This document shows, piece after piece, positions 34,525 through 46,786 of a stretch of 64,000 nucleotides of DNA. Position 1 is the stretch's first letter; every line of letters starts with the position of its first letter. Under the pieces are notes generated by a model that saw nothing but the letters and a program-made list of their open reading frames with translations, searched no databases and was not told the origin of the DNA. Both the position numbers and the translations under genes were made by a program. The stretch comes from Hyparrhenia diplandra (lineage: Eukaryota > Streptophyta > Magnoliopsida > Poales > Poaceae): assembly GCA_015847255.1 (NCBI GenBank), contig JADLZK010008797.1, forward strand, positions 62,001 to 126,000, in the 5' to 3' direction.

Positions 34525-35782
34525 ATTGCTAGCAGGTTCAGAACGCTGCAGAAGAAGTCATGGGAATTAGAACAAAGTGTTTGATTTTTATACCTTCAGC
34601 ATTTCAGTGGTAAAAGCTAGAATCGTTTGCATCGATGCAATGAACAGCTAGCAAATAAATGCTAGATACATAAAAGATGAAACATGGCGAGATGATCTAG
34701 CTATTATGAAGGTGGGGAGCAACATCGAAGCTGCAGGTAGAGAGGAGCATCACCTGAATTTGTTCCTGCTGCTTGTGCTCACCTTGACCAGTAAGCAATT
34801 AGCTGTGGAAGGCAAAGATAATAGCTACTTACATGTTGCATGTGAACATATAGATGGAGGCAGGGAATCTCCAAAACTTGGGTAGTTGGCATGGAAAGGG
34901 CTAGGCCTGTGTCTATATTATGCTTTACTTTCAAGGTTGGTAACTTGTGGATAGGGCAGGGTATATTTCCCCATCAGTCTTGCATACTAACCTTGAGTTG
35001 CGTGTGATACAACTTTCTGCTATTGATCAATATTTGCAGGTTGAAGAAATGGCCACCGATGATTGCTTCAGCAGGTTATAGGCTAAGCTAAGTGATTCTT
35101 GGCATTATGCCCTACAAAAACTTGCAGCAGCATGGTTAATTATTGCCTTGATCAATGATGCAAAACAAGAAGGAAGACGAAATTGAAGGGTGCCTAGCTT
35201 AATATTTTGTCACTAGCTAGATGTCGAAATTGCTGTACGAGATTTACATGTAATTGTGGCACGTTCAAGGATGTACGATATTTACATGTAATTGTGGCAC
35301 GTTCAAGGATGGTAGCTTTAGATTACCTCAATTTTGTCTTGTTGCAAAGTATTGTGATTAAACGGGTTTGTTGTGTGGAACTGATGAAATATTTACTCTC
35401 AAAATGAAATTTTGAATGATGAGATTTCTGAAATTTGCTTTGTGTTTGCAGTCCAAGCTGGTGAAACTTTTTATTCAAAATGCGTATTCAGGCTTTATAA
35501 TGAACCAGTGGCAAACATTGTTTTCTGAAATACGTTGCATATTGTTTGGTATTCACTGACAGAGAAAGTAACAGATGAAGGAAGAAGTGTATTGGGCTAG
35601 AATCCAAAGGCCCAAGGCCTAAGGCCCATCTCCCTAAAACCCTATTGGGCTTGGAGCCCCTCGTCCTCCACCCGGCCGGCGGCGCGCGAGATCAAGAGGC
35701 GCCCGCCACGGCCGACGGCGGGCATTTGCGCCTCCTCCAGTCCTCCTCCCAGTCGATCAAGTACGAGTACAGTGGAAAGGAC
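34525..35782. promoter_or_regulatory. Divergent intergenic region between NLR and Obg genes
   Basis: The region is about 1.26 kb and holds the promoters of both the minus-strand NLR and the plus-strand Obg gene, which are head to head. Apart from a 38-bp tandem repeat at 35235-35310, I see no recognised element or extra gene. The forward frame 35645-35782 upstream of the chosen Obg start is open but reads as leader. Confidence 0.45.
35235..35310. repeat. 38-bp perfect-phase tandem repeat
   Basis: Two copies (35235-35272 and 35273-35310) differ by one base (GTACGAGATTT versus GTACGATATTT) and share ACATGTAATTGTGGCACG. They lie between the divergent NLR and Obg genes. Confidence 0.95.
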
Positions 35783-38442
35783 ATGTGGCGGCGGCAGCAG
35801 ACCCTCCTCCGCGGGCTCCCGCCGCTGAGGGCGGTGGCGCAGGCTGCCTCATCCTGGGCGACCGACCGGCTGGGATGCTACTACGGCTCTGCGCCGGAGG
35901 GGAGGAAGGGAAAGACGGCGCCTTTGCAGGTCTCCTCCTTCCACATCCGTTTCCCTGACTCCCTTGGTTCCCTCCGTCTGCTTACTCATGGGTTCGGTGC
36001 AGGCGCGGGGCATGGTGGACAAGTTCCGGATGCGCGCCAAGGGTGGCGACGGCGGCAATGGCTGCGTCAGCCTCCGCCGCTCCAGGGCCAGCCGCCTGGG
36101 TATTCCTGACGGTGAGAGACCCCCGAGCCTTATGTGCTGCCCTTGCTTCCCTTGATGAAGATCAATCTTCAAATTTCCACTTCAGTTGCTTTGTCCATTA
36201 TTAGAGCTCTTACTGTTGGAAAATTTATTTTGATTGGTCTCTAGGTTAGCTGTCTACTGTCCTCATCTGAACTGCCCAGATGGTTTTTTTGACAAACCGA
36301 TCATGCCTGGCTGTCTTCAAAATGCTATTTTTTGAAAGATGATTATCTGAATATCTGATGTATGGGGATTGGGGAGCTAATGCTTGACCACCTGATACTA
36401 GAGGTGCAATGGTACTGTAATTACTGAATTTGATGTCGCAATGCAGTGCTACAGACAGGGAATGATCCCTGGATTTCTAAAAAAATCATGTGCAAGTTGG
36501 ATATTAAATCCTAATTATTCAATCATATATATAAATGTTTCCCCTGTTTCTGTTGCTCAAAGCTCTGATACTCACTCTGTTTTTAACATACTATTACTGA
36601 ATTTGATGTCGCAATGCAGTGCTACTCACTCTGTTTCCCCTGTTTCTGTTGCTCAAAGCTCTGAGATTCATATTATTTGCAATATTTAGAGTCATCGATC
36701 CTGATAATGAATTTAAAAAAGTACAGGTGGTAATGGAGGGAAGGGTGGTGATGTAATTCTTGAGTGTTCAAGGTCTATCTGGGATTTCAGTGGCTTGCAG
36801 CATCACATGGTATGTCTTAAAAAACATCATATGATTTTGCTTGAGTTAGATATGGTTGCTGAACTGATTGTTGCGCTTGATGTGAGATCTTATTTCATAA
36901 ATAATAGATTCCTAGACATTGTGAATGTACTGGAATTAGAAAGGTCATCCAACCCTAATTTTTTTTTATCAACCAACTGTAAACCTAGACATTGTGTTTT
37001 GGCTTGATATGATATGGATCGTTTGAGTTCTGGGGAAATTACTGATACCTGACTTTTAGCTTGTTTAATTTTGGTTTTCAGCGAGGAGGTCGAGGAGGAA
37101 ATGGAGTTTCTAAGAATCAGATAGGAACAAGAGGTTCTGACAAGGTTGTCACGAGTATATGCATATATATGTCCTTTTTGTTTTTTGGTTTACGTTGTAT
37201 ATCACCTTCTCTACTTGTATGTAACAGATTGCACAAGTACCTGTGGGCACGGTGATTCATTTGGTCGAAGGGGAACAACCTTCTCTCACAGTAAATAAAC
37301 CAATGAGAGCTCTAGATCCCTGGGACATACCTGGTGCTGCAGAACAGTCTTCAGATTCAGATCAGATTGATACTGCAGCAACAAAAGGTTTTGATGGTGG
37401 CTTGTCCCATCAGCAAATTTCCCCTAAGCATAATACTGATGGAAAAGAAGCTGTAAAGGGAAGCAACAGTCAGTTAGAGAATTCAAAAAACTTGCATACA
37501 TACTCGAAGCCTCAGTTCTCCAGCACTGATTGTGATGTAAGAATCTATTCATGTCAGGTGGGGACAGATGAAAAAGATCAGACTGAAAGCGAGGATGACG
37601 AATTTTGGGAGGATGAAGATGAGTTCGATATGGACGAGGAGAATGACGAGGAAGAGGACGAGAGGGAAGAACAAGATATGCAATATTGTGTTGCTGAGAT
37701 GACCAAACCTGGGCAGCGGTTAATCATAGCACGAGGAGGCGAAGGTGGACTGGGAAATGCTTTTATCATGAAGGAGATGCGGCCATCCAAAGCAAACAGA
37801 CAAGAGAAGATAGCCCGTTTGAGTACTGGGCAGGCTGGAACTGAGAGCTTCCTTATCTTGGAACTGAAGAGTATTGCAGATGTTGGTCTGGTTGGATTTC
37901 CCAATGCTGGGAAGAGCACGTTGCTCAGTGTTCTCTCTAGAGCACAGCCAGAGATAGCCGACTATGAATTCACCACTCTTAGGCCCAACATTGGCAGCCT
38001 GACCTACGAGGACTACTTCTCAGTTAAAGTGGCTGATATACCTGGCCTGATCAAAGGAGCACATGAGAATCGTGGCCTGGGTCATGCTTTCCTGAGGCAC
38101 ATAGAGCGCACCAAAGTTATCGCCTATGTGCTTGACCTTGCAGCCACGCTTAATGGCAGGAAGGGTGTCCCACCTTGGGAGCAGCTGCAGGATTTGGTCA
38201 CAGAGCTGGAGCATTACCAAGAAGGAATGACTCAGCGACCATCACTGATTGTCGCAAACAAGATAGACGAAGAGGGAGCTGAAGAAATGTACGAGGAACT
38301 GAAGAGTAGAGTGCAAGGTGTTCCAATATTTCCAGTTTGCGCCATCTTGCAGGAGGGGTTGCCAGATCTGAGACTGGGTCTAAGGAACCTTATGGATGAC
38401 TCAGATCCACAGGGCATTGATTTTGAGAAAAATGACTTTTGA
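35783..38442 (+). CDS. OBGM: Obg-family GTPase, mitochondrial type, 5 exons
   Basis: Obg GTPases act in large-ribosomal-subunit assembly. This one resembles plant mitochondrial OBGM, with an Arg-rich N-terminus MWRRQQTLLRGLPPLRAVAQ like a mitochondrial presequence. Exons are 35783-35929, 36003-36111, 36727-36809, 37082-37144 and 37228-38442. All have GT-AG junctions and consistent phases, giving 538 residues with no break. Exons 2-4 carry the glycine-rich Obg fold (KGGDGGNGCVSLRR, GGNGGKGGDVIL, RGGRGGNGVSKNQ). The G domain has G1 GFPNAGKST (about 357-365), FTTLRPNIG, G3 DIPGLIKGAH (404) and G4 NKID (478). A long acidic insertion (about residues 164-286) separates PVGTVIHLVEG from KPGQRLIIARGGEGGLGN within the Obg fold. 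The start at 35783 was preferred over upstream 35645 because it begins the targeting-like sequence. Confidence 0.93.
36419..36665. repeat. Internal duplication in Obg intron 2
   Basis: The blocks TTTGATGTCGCAATGCAGTG (near 36430 and 36602) and CCCTGTTTCTGTTGCTCAAA (near 36541 and 36637) each occur twice in the same order. This indicates an imperfect duplication inside the intron, away from splice sites. Confidence 0.75.
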
Positions 38443-40755
38443 ATGAGGTTCCATCTAATTCTCTCGTGACACTGGCGTATATGTGTGTGTGTATGTTGCG
38501 GATATTTCCCCTGAGAATCAGAGGATTGATTATATCTGCAAATGTTGATGACTCTGTGGCTATTCCTTTCTTCATGCTGTGTTAATTACAACAATTGAAC
38601 ATTTGCAATCTTTCTAGTACCCTTCTTGTTAAAGAGCAGAAATATGGAGTAGCTATAATGTTTGTTTCAAGTTGTACATGGTAGTAGCATCTGAAACATT
38701 GGCCTTGGTCAGTAAATAAACAGAACTGCATTTGCACTTGGTAAAACCATTAAGTCAAGAATTAAGGCCTGTTTTCCTTTAGTTAAGGGTGATGGATTCG
38801 GGTTCTAAATGCTGAAGATAAAATAAATGGGGTACCTTTTAAAAGCAGATTGTGTGAATCCAATCCCATTTACATGACAATCCACAAGCTGCATCCCACT
38901 AGTTACAGCTAAACAGCCCACGATCTACATCTTGCTTTTAAGAATCCAATGCTAAAATAAACATAGCACATGTCCTGTTGGTATCATTCCTACTGAAGAT
39001 ATGCCCTTGGATCTGTACTGTGCAAGGTGAAGACAATCATCTGGTCCAGATGACAGGGATTGCTCTCTGGTGGTAGTACCAAAGTGTTACCTCTTACCAG
39101 TATTATATCATTTTTGCAGGCTGATTACCAGTATGGTTGCATGCTGATTGCTGTGACTGGTCCTGGAGGGAGGTCTGAAGATGTTGAACCATTGAACTGT
39201 TGAAGGAGAGGTCCCGTTGACATGGTGGGGTGGCCACAAGTAGCATGACAGTTTTTGTACTTTACTTCCTTTTGACCCCATTGGAAGTTTGTCCAGTGGA
39301 ACTGACAACGTGTTGAGACCTCTGCCAGATTTTTTGTAAGTAAGCCAATCTAATTACTTGATCCTTTTACTAAAAACGTCTTGGTCAAACAGAGAGTAAT
39401 GTTCTGGTAATCTGCTGCCAGTTTACAACTGTGGACTGAGTAGTACAGACACCACCAACATAAGACCTTTAGCTTCCACCAGCAAATAACCAAAGTAATA
39501 CAATGTACGGTTTATAAAATTTATCATAGCTATGCCAGAAGTGCTTAGGGGTGTTTATTGGACGGTCTTACACTTTTTAGCAGAGATATGCCAGAAGTCT
39601 TTGTTCTGCTTTTTGAAGATCATGTTTTTACAGACCACAGTTTCGTATGGCCTATACATAAAGCAAACTAGCAAAGTACAAAGGCCAAAAGTTAACTTCT
39701 AGGGTTACTAAGTTAGAGAGCACTTAACATGCCAGACAAAGAGACAATCCCAGTAAAAGAATTAATAATGTTAATCTGACCTGTTCCTGTCAACCCAAAC
39801 TGTGTGGCCAAAGAGTTTTCGACTAGGACAATCAGATCTCTTCTACTATTTTAACCCACAGAAGACGCAACCCTGACTACCTTGCCAGTTTGGCCTGTGC
39901 TACTGATTTAGTTTGATCTTTGATTGAGAAGCAAAGGAAAATCCTCGTTTTTAAAGGATTTCTAAAATCTCAAGGTTATATGAAAGCAAATATTTATTAT
40001 TGAAGGTACTTCAAAGTACAACTTCAAACTAGTACCCTGATATTTAATATTGGGTGCATTTCAAGTACCGGCATCACTTTATTGAGTTTTTTTTCCCTTA
40101 TTTTTCTGTAAGTAGCATTAGTCAACTTGCTCTCTTTTTTTTTAGTCTACCAATTGGCTCCTGGCAATGTATAAAATTTTAATATTCTGCTATAAGCATG
40201 GAAATAACAGGATTACGAATACAGAGAGCAAGCAGTGTTTGTGGTTTTAGTATGAACGATAATATTTTTTTGAAATTTTAGAAATCAAATGTCAAAATTA
40301 CAGTACAAACATGCACATTACAAGACTTGAAAGAGTAAGCCTGGAGGCAGAGAATAATGGCAAAGTTGCTGCCATCATGTGAAACATTTTCCTAAGTTGC
40401 TGCCATCATGTGAAACATTTTCCTCAGTTTAGATTCTCTCATCTTGTTCATCGTATCTCCTATATATCATTCTTTGGCCCCTTGAACAGGTGCTTCATCA
40501 GGGGGGCTGAAACAAAAGGTTGGGCATTATGGTGAAAGATGGAACTGATTGAGGTGAGAAGACAAAACAAACCGAGGAACCAAACAAATTATGACGGAAT
40601 GCTTGTGCTAGTTTTACCTGCATATGTGGAAGAACTCTTGATGATATTTATTTGCTAATTTTGCCTGCATATTAGAACTCTTGAAGATATTTATCTGCTA
40701 GTTTTACCTGCATATGTGGAAAAAACTCCTGGTGATTTTTATCTCGGAGTTGCAG
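38443..40755. other. Obg 3' flank and intergenic sequence, no gene
   Basis: This holds the Obg 3' untranslated region and AT-rich intergenic DNA. Small tandem copies occur: AAGTTGCTGCCATCATGTGA twice at about 40363-40412, and TTTTACCTGCATATGTGGAA twice at about 40612 and 40701. No coding region or RNA gene was recognised. Confidence 0.5.
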
Positions 40756-41460
40756 GGTTCTCTCTTGTACAGCACATGACATTTCCATGGTTTGCCACCA
40801 TCCATTGCGTAGGCCTTGATATGCTGGATATGGCTCAACGTGTCCCACTCAGTGCCAGGTTTTCCCATAGCCAATGACACCGAGCATCTCTATGCTGCAA
40901 TCCAGCTGCAGATGCCTTGGATTTATACCCTGCATTCATTCATGTGTTCCTTCCATCCAGGGTTATCTCCATGTGATGGTCCCCTAGTTGGGCCTCGGGG
41001 GTGTGCGGCATACTCTCCAAAACCTTAGTTTTTGGGCGCATAAGAAGCTCTTGCAATCTTGGAATGAAAGATTAACTAGCCTCTCCAGGTTTGGTTGGGT
41101 CCTTGGACAATTGTTGAACAACAGAGGCTGAGTTTGAGGTGCTAGCTGAATCTCATCTACTATACTTTCTTAGAGGCAAGAGTCCTCATGTGGCACTGCT
41201 GGAGCATCATAATTAAGCACCTCTAAAAAGCGAGTATGTAACTCAAGTGCAAAATTTTGATCTTGCAGATTCTATATGCAGAATCCGACAGCATTTTGCA
41301 GATTCTATCTATGTGCAGAGTCCGTAGACTCTGAAAAGGCAATCAAAGAAATCACCAGCAGGCTTTTTAATCTTCAATTTGGAGCATTGATATTAGTCTC
41401 CTCGGATTTCTGTGGTTGTAATTAACGAAACATGGTCCTCCACCGCATTTTCACCTGATT
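40756..41460 (-). pseudogene. Relic of an NLR 3' end
   Basis: The reverse strand resembles the 3' end of the NLR at 30.1-31.7 kb. HLQLDCSIE... followed by SHIQ-type text aligns with HLQIDCTLALLN and KFSHIQQVRAYANDGA of that gene. Further up, sequence near 41390-41480 matches the region coding SLQSQKSLRT and LSLETEGSESEE. Most of the LRR between them is deleted and several stops are present, so it is not functional. It lies in the same orientation as the main NLR but on the other side of the Obg gene. Confidence 0.65.
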
Positions 41461-41886
41461 TTGGTCCTCCTCTGTCTGTATGCGCAATCGAATGAACCTT
41501 TGTTTGCCAACACGTCGTATTCGTACGTAGCAGTCAATCAACTAATCAAGCACTACAAAAAGTCATGAATATATATCCTACACATATTTTGACAAATATT
41601 TGGAAACGGGAATAGGTAATAATAATATAGCAATAATAAAACAATCACTAGTTATTATTCATTTTGTAGATCGGTTGGCCGCAAGTGTGTTTGCGGCTAT
41701 CTTTAGTTGAACTAACACATGTATTTCAAACAAAAGTAGCAATTGAGAAGAACAAGAAGAAGAAGCATGTGATCCATTTAGTTGATGATCTCTTAAGCAG
41801 CACCAGTATTGTTTGGATCTTTTAATGTTGGCTCTGCTTATTGTTTGGATCTGCCAAAAGGTTTTTTAGATGTCGCTATCACACAG

Positions 41887-41959
41887 GCCCGTCTAGCTCA
41901 GTCGGTAGAGCGCAAGGCTCTTAACCTTGTGGTCGTGGGTTCGAGCCCCACGGTGGGCG
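41887..41959 (+). tRNA. tRNA-Lys (anticodon CUU)
   Basis: The 73-nt cloverleaf is complete. The acceptor stem GCCCGTC pairs with GGTGGGC and has discriminator G. The A-box is TAGCTCAGTCGG, the anticodon loop is CTCTTAA with anticodon CTT, and the B-box is GGTTCGAGCC. There is no intron and no encoded CCA, as expected of a eukaryotic nuclear gene. All stems can pair, so it is probably functional. Confidence 0.96.
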
Positions 41960-41960
41960 T

Positions 41961-41992
41961 TTGTTTTTTTTTTTTTTTAATTTTTTTAATAC
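41961..41992 (+). terminator. T-rich RNA polymerase III terminator
   Basis: Immediately after the tRNA-Lys, the sequence enters a run of about 16 T followed by AA and a further T7, a strong pol III termination signal. Confidence 0.85.
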
Positions 41993-42117
41993 ACATTGCC
42001 AAATTAACACTTGCATCATCGTTTCTGCAAAAACAACTACTTGGCCTGCAGGTTACAGTTCAATTATTACACATTTCTCTCCAATTAATTAATGGTTCGG
42101 TAGAGACCTTTTATTAA

Positions 42118-44485
42118 TTAGTGGACAACACTCGAGCCGTGATCGACTTTATCCTTGCAAGAAGGGAGGATAGGACTGCTTGCCTAGATTGTAAGGTGAT
42201 AAGGGGAGTGTGCGGTCTCTCAACACAAGCTTGTAGTGGCGGACTTTCGCTTTTCGGGTGCGTGCCCACCGGGACAAACGTGTCAAGATTACGAGGACGA
42301 AGTGGTGGAAGCTTAGAGGGGAAGCGGTACAATCGTTTAAGGAGGCGAGGGCCTTGGGAAGAAGGAGAAGATGCACGACATGTGGTGAAGATGGCAACAT
42401 GTGTACGGAAGGTGGCCTCGAGAAGTGATGGGTGTGAGTAGGGGAGGCAAGAAGGAAGCGAAGGACACCGGTGTGGTGGAACGACGAGGTACAAAAGGCT
42501 ATTAAGGAGAAGAAGGAGTGCTTCAAGTGCCTCCATCTCGACAAGAGTGCAGCCAACATCGAGGGCTATAGGATATTTAAAAGGGCCGCAAAGCCGTGAG
42601 TGTAGCAAAGGGTCGGGCTTTTGATGACCTTTACCAACGGCTAGGCACGAAGGAAGGGGGAGAAGGACATTTATAGGATCGCTAGGATACGTGAGAGGAA
42701 GACAAGGGACATAAACCAAATCAAATGCATCAAGGATGGGACAGATCGACTGCTGCTGAAGGACGAGGAGATCAAGGACAGATGGCGAGAGTACTTCGAT
42801 AAGCTGTTCAATGGGGAGAATGATAGTCCTACCTTTGAGTTGGACGACTCATTTGACGATACTTGTAGACGCTTTGTGAGGAGAATTCAGGAGGCAGAGA
42901 TCAGAGAGGCTTTGAAGAGGATGAAGGGAGGTAAAGCGATGGGCCCTGATGGCATCCCCATTGAGGTGTGGAGATGTCTGGGAGCGAGAGCGGTAGTATG
43001 GTCGACTAAGCTTTTTTAACCTAATTTTTCGGTCAAACAAGATGCCTAAAGAATGGAGGCGAAGTATATTAGTACCAATCTTCAAGAATAAGGGAGATGT
43101 TCAAAGTTGTACTAACTACCGGGGATTAAGCCGATGAGCCATACGATGAAGGCTGTGGGAGAGGGTTATCGAGCATCGCCTACGAAGGCTGACAAGTGTG
43201 ACCCAAAACCAATTTGGGTTCATGCCCGGGAGGTCGACCATGGAGGCGATTTTCTTAGTACGACAGTTGATGGAGAGATTTAGGGAGCAGAAGAAGGACT
43301 TGCACATGGTCTTTATTGACCTCGAGAAGGCGTATGACAAAGTACCGAGAAACGTCATGTGGTGGGCCTTAGAAAAACACAAAGTCCCAACTAAGTACAT
43401 TACCCTCATCAAGGATATGTACAAAGATGCGACGACATGTGTTCGGACATGTGATGGCGATACGGTGACTTTCCAATTAACATAGGACTACATCATTAAT
43501 GGTGTTGTTTGAGCCCTTATTTATTTACGGTGATGGATGAGGTTACAAGGGATATACAGGGTGATATCCCTTGGTGTATGCTCTTTGCTGATGATGTGGT
43601 GCTAGTGGATGAGAGTAGAGCAGGGGTAAATAGGAAGTTGGAGCTGTGGAGGCACACGCTAGAGTCGAAAGGGTTCAGATTGAGTAGGACCAAGACCGAG
43701 TATATGATGTGCGACTTTAGCCCGACTAGGCACGAGGATGGGGATGTCACCCTGGATGGACAAGTGGTGGCCAAGAAGGATACTTTTCGGTATTTAGGAT
43801 CTATGCTACGAAGGATGGCGACATTGATGAAGATGTTAGACATAGAATAAGGTTGGCTAAAGTGGCGTCAAGCTTTCGGCATCCTATGTGACAAGAGGGA
43901 ATAAGCTAAAAGGGAAGTTCTATAGGACAGCGATTCGCGGCGATCTTTGTATGGTGCTGAATGTTGGCCTACAAAAAGGCGACATGTCCAACAGCTAAGT
44001 GTGAGGCGAGATGCGTATGTTGCGTTGGTTTTTTGCGGGCATACTAGAAGGGATAGAGTTCGGAATGAAGATATTCGGGATAGGGTCGGGGTGGCCCCTA
44101 TCGAGGAGAAATTGATTCAACATCGGTTGAGATGGTTTGGACATGTTCAACGGAGGCCTCCGGAGGCGCCGGTGCGTAGTGGAGTTCTAGAGCGGGTAGA
44201 TAATGTAAAGAGAGGTAGAGGCCGACCTAGACCGACTTGGGACGAGGCGGTTAAGCGAGACCTTAAGGAGTGGAATATCTCCAAGGATTTAGCTTTGGAT
44301 AGGAGCGCTTGTAGGCTAGCTATTAACGTGCTGAACCATGACTTTGTTTCCTTTTCTATCTACCCTAATCTTTATCCTTTTGTCTTGTGCCTTTCTACGT
44401 TCTTTTTGTACTTTGTTTCATATGGGTTTCATCTCCGTTTTAACTAGCTTGGGACTAAAGGCTATGTTGTTGTTGTTGTTGTTGT
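42118..44485 (+). mobile_element. RTE-like LINE, 5'-truncated and decayed
   Basis: A non-LTR retrotransposon runs in the forward direction. The endonuclease domain is missing or reduced to its very end. The reverse transcriptase is recognisable in pieces: MKGGKAMGPDGIPIEVWR (about 42923), NQFGFMPGRSTMEAIFLVRQ (43204), VFIDLEKAYDKVP (43309), the catalytic box as MLFADDVVLVDES (43578) and GFRLSRTKTEYM. The C-terminal part has HRLRWFGHVQRR (44120). Several shifts and stops disable it. The 3' end is a (GTT)n array at about 44466-44485, the simple-repeat tail expected for the RTE clade rather than a poly(A). It starts about 160 bp downstream of the tRNA. Confidence 0.9.
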
Positions 44486-44980
44486 ACTTTTCTCCAATGT
44501 TTCTGCAAAGCCAAACTCCTTCCTACACTCATGAAGCGGAAAAGAAAGTCCAGTACAATTGATGTCGCTAACAGTTAGCCTTTTCCTATGAATAACTATG
44601 TTTATAGTTCATTTCAGTAGTGTAGAAAGTCATCATACAAATGGACAAACGAATGACCTTTCAAAAGTGTTTGGAATTTTGGCCCTGCCTTTAGCTTTTC
44701 TTGTTTCTCAGATCACAAAGCACGCCGTGGTTGACGTTGTGCACAAACCAATCCTGCAAACATGGAGCATTTCCATAATAGTATGTGTCAACTTTTCCAG
44801 ATACACACCACAATATGCCATCAGTACCTGACGTGGAGCAGATAACATTTTTAACTTGCAAATGCATGCTGACAGCATCACAAGGTACATGCTAGGCCCG
44901 CACTGTGTTTAAAAATGTTTAATGAACCATCAACGATTCAAGTCTCATCACTCTACAATGATAAGTATACTAAAGAATTA

Positions 44981-45229
44981 CTTCGTCTGTCACAAAACTA
45001 AATATATATTGGTGCTGTTTTTATATACAAATTCAGTCAAATTTTAAATATATAGTTTGACTCCGGAGAACTTTATAAGTTGATTTATGACACTACATTT
45101 GTATCATTAAATCTATTTATTTGGTCTTGGAAATATTCATATGTTTTTCTATAAATAAATTTAGTCAAACATAAAAATGTTTTGAGTTAATATAACTCAA
45201 GAAATTGATTTATTCAAGGACAGAGATAG
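44981..45229. mobile_element. Stowaway-like MITE
   Basis: The left end CTTCGTCTGTCACAAAACTA and right end CAAGGACAGAGATAG are inverted relatives of CTCCGTCCCACAAA. They are bounded by TA on both sides (44979-44980 and 45230-45231). It is 249 bp and AT-rich. Confidence 0.7.
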
Positions 45230-46139
45230 TATTTTGTAGTGCGTATTTATTTGGTGCCATAAATGTTAGCATTTATCTATCCAAATTTGATCGAATTTTA
45301 AATAGTTTGTCTTTGCTAGGATAATATTCAGCACTCTACGTTTTTTTTATTCTTGACATTGAAATAGAAATCTCCCACTAGCTAGATTATTCCTGGCGTG
45401 CTGGATACAACAATGTTCTATTATTGCTAGTCTCATTCAAACTATCGTTCCAAATTGTATGACTGTTTAGCTTTTTTTAATTCAAAAAAAACTAAAAGAG
45501 CATACAATTTATTTAGAATAAAAAGAGAATATGTATTATGTTAGCTGCACAACGTATGTATACATGAAAATAAAAAAATAGTGAAGTACTTGTCTCTAAA
45601 TATATATAACGTTATTTCTTGTAATAATAAAGTAGAGACATTTGTAGCCATTATTAGCACATACTATCGTATAGTAACTTGTTTTAGGAAGCTAAGTGGA
45701 ATAATGATATTATCCATGCTTGGTGTGGGGCCTGCAGAAGAAATTTCGAGACAGGAACAAAGGAGGCCAATTTCTTGCCGGCCGGCAAGGAAAAGCTAAG
45801 ATACGTAAAATAGTGGCCTCGTATATATGCATCGATGCTTCCTAAAGCCAATTTCTTATTGTGTGGCATCCATCCATCCATCACAAAGACAAGTCAAGCA
45901 CGGCGTATATAGCTTATTGTGGCTCTGCTTAGATGAAAGCGACGGCGAACATATTTTCATCAACGGTAGCTTTCAAGCTGCTGAAAAAGATAGACGTGGA
46001 GCCGTATAGACGCAAGGCGTGCAATTCAGGAATTCGTCAACCAATGTGAACTTTTGCAATGTAGATGCGAGAAAGCTTTCACTACTCTAGTATATATGCT
46101 CCAATAATTGATACTAGTAGTAGAGAAATAGTACTCACA

Positions 46140-46234
46140 CCCTTTGTTTCCTTTCTAGATACATAACTTTTTGTTGTGTGTTACGTAGCAAAAGCTACGT
46201 ATAGAAAAGTTCATAATTTGGAACGAATATGAAG
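46140..46234. mobile_element. Short degenerate Stowaway-like MITE
   Basis: The arms CCCTTTGTTTCCTTTCTAGA and TTCATAATTTGGAACGAATA resemble those of the neighbouring 46480 element. A central AGCAAAAGCTACGTATAG separates them. Ends are eroded. Confidence 0.45.
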
Positions 46235-46479
46235 TAGATCTTACTTTGAGCTCAGCTCTTAATGTTATATTTTCACACATGAGCCCCTGTAGCTCTCTAG
46301 AGTACGCACAAGATAAAAAAAAAAGCTATTGGAGAGAGCAAGATATAGAGAGGGATATTTATTCAAAATTCAAAGGGCTTTCAAAATGATGATTTAAAGA
46401 GCGAATTTAGAAATAAAAAAAATCCTAAAGATCCTTTAAAAAATTAGATTGGATTATCATGTCCAAATATGCCTTACTA

Positions 46480-46633
46480 CTCCGTTCTAAATTATAAAAC
46501 GTTTTGATCTTTTTAGATACATAGTTTTTTATTATGTTCTTAGATATATACTCTATATGTCTAGATACACGGTAAAATCAGTGTATCTAGAAATAAAAAA
46601 GGAAAAAAATCTTATAAATTGAAACATAAGAAG
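46480..46633. mobile_element. Stowaway-type MITE
   Basis: It has TA flanks (46478-46479 and 46634-46635). The ends CTCCGTTCTAAATTATAAAA and the inverse TTATAAATTGAAACATAAG are inverted. An inner TCTAGATACACGGTAAA hairpin arm is present. It is about 420 bp upstream of the metallothionein start. Confidence 0.75.
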
Positions 46634-46776
46634 TAGCAGAATAATTCTGGAGACAAGTGGCCATTATTGGACTATTTCTGTACAGGGAGAGAGCCTATGG
46701 CATGGTGACACGACGCGTTGCGTGCATATGTTGGCTTGGCTGAATACAACCGTCGTCCGTTCCCATGGATCCACTG

Positions 46777-46786
46777 CTATAAAAAA
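46777..46786 (+). promoter_or_regulatory. TATA box of the metallothionein gene
   Basis: CTATAAAAAA lies about 120 bp upstream of the ATG at 46902, leaving a leader of roughly 90 nt. Position and sequence fit a strong plant TATA promoter. Confidence 0.65.

Larger units (their letters stand above)
44486..46700. other. AT-rich intergenic region with MITEs, no gene
   Basis: Three Stowaway-like elements are listed separately. The rest contains no domain-bearing frame. 46640-46901 is the metallothionein promoter and leader region. Confidence 0.5.

Noticed and set aside
42114..42719. 201-codon minus-strand frame
   Set aside because: It lies opposite the LINE polyprotein, whose plus-strand pieces carry the recognisable reverse-transcriptase motifs.
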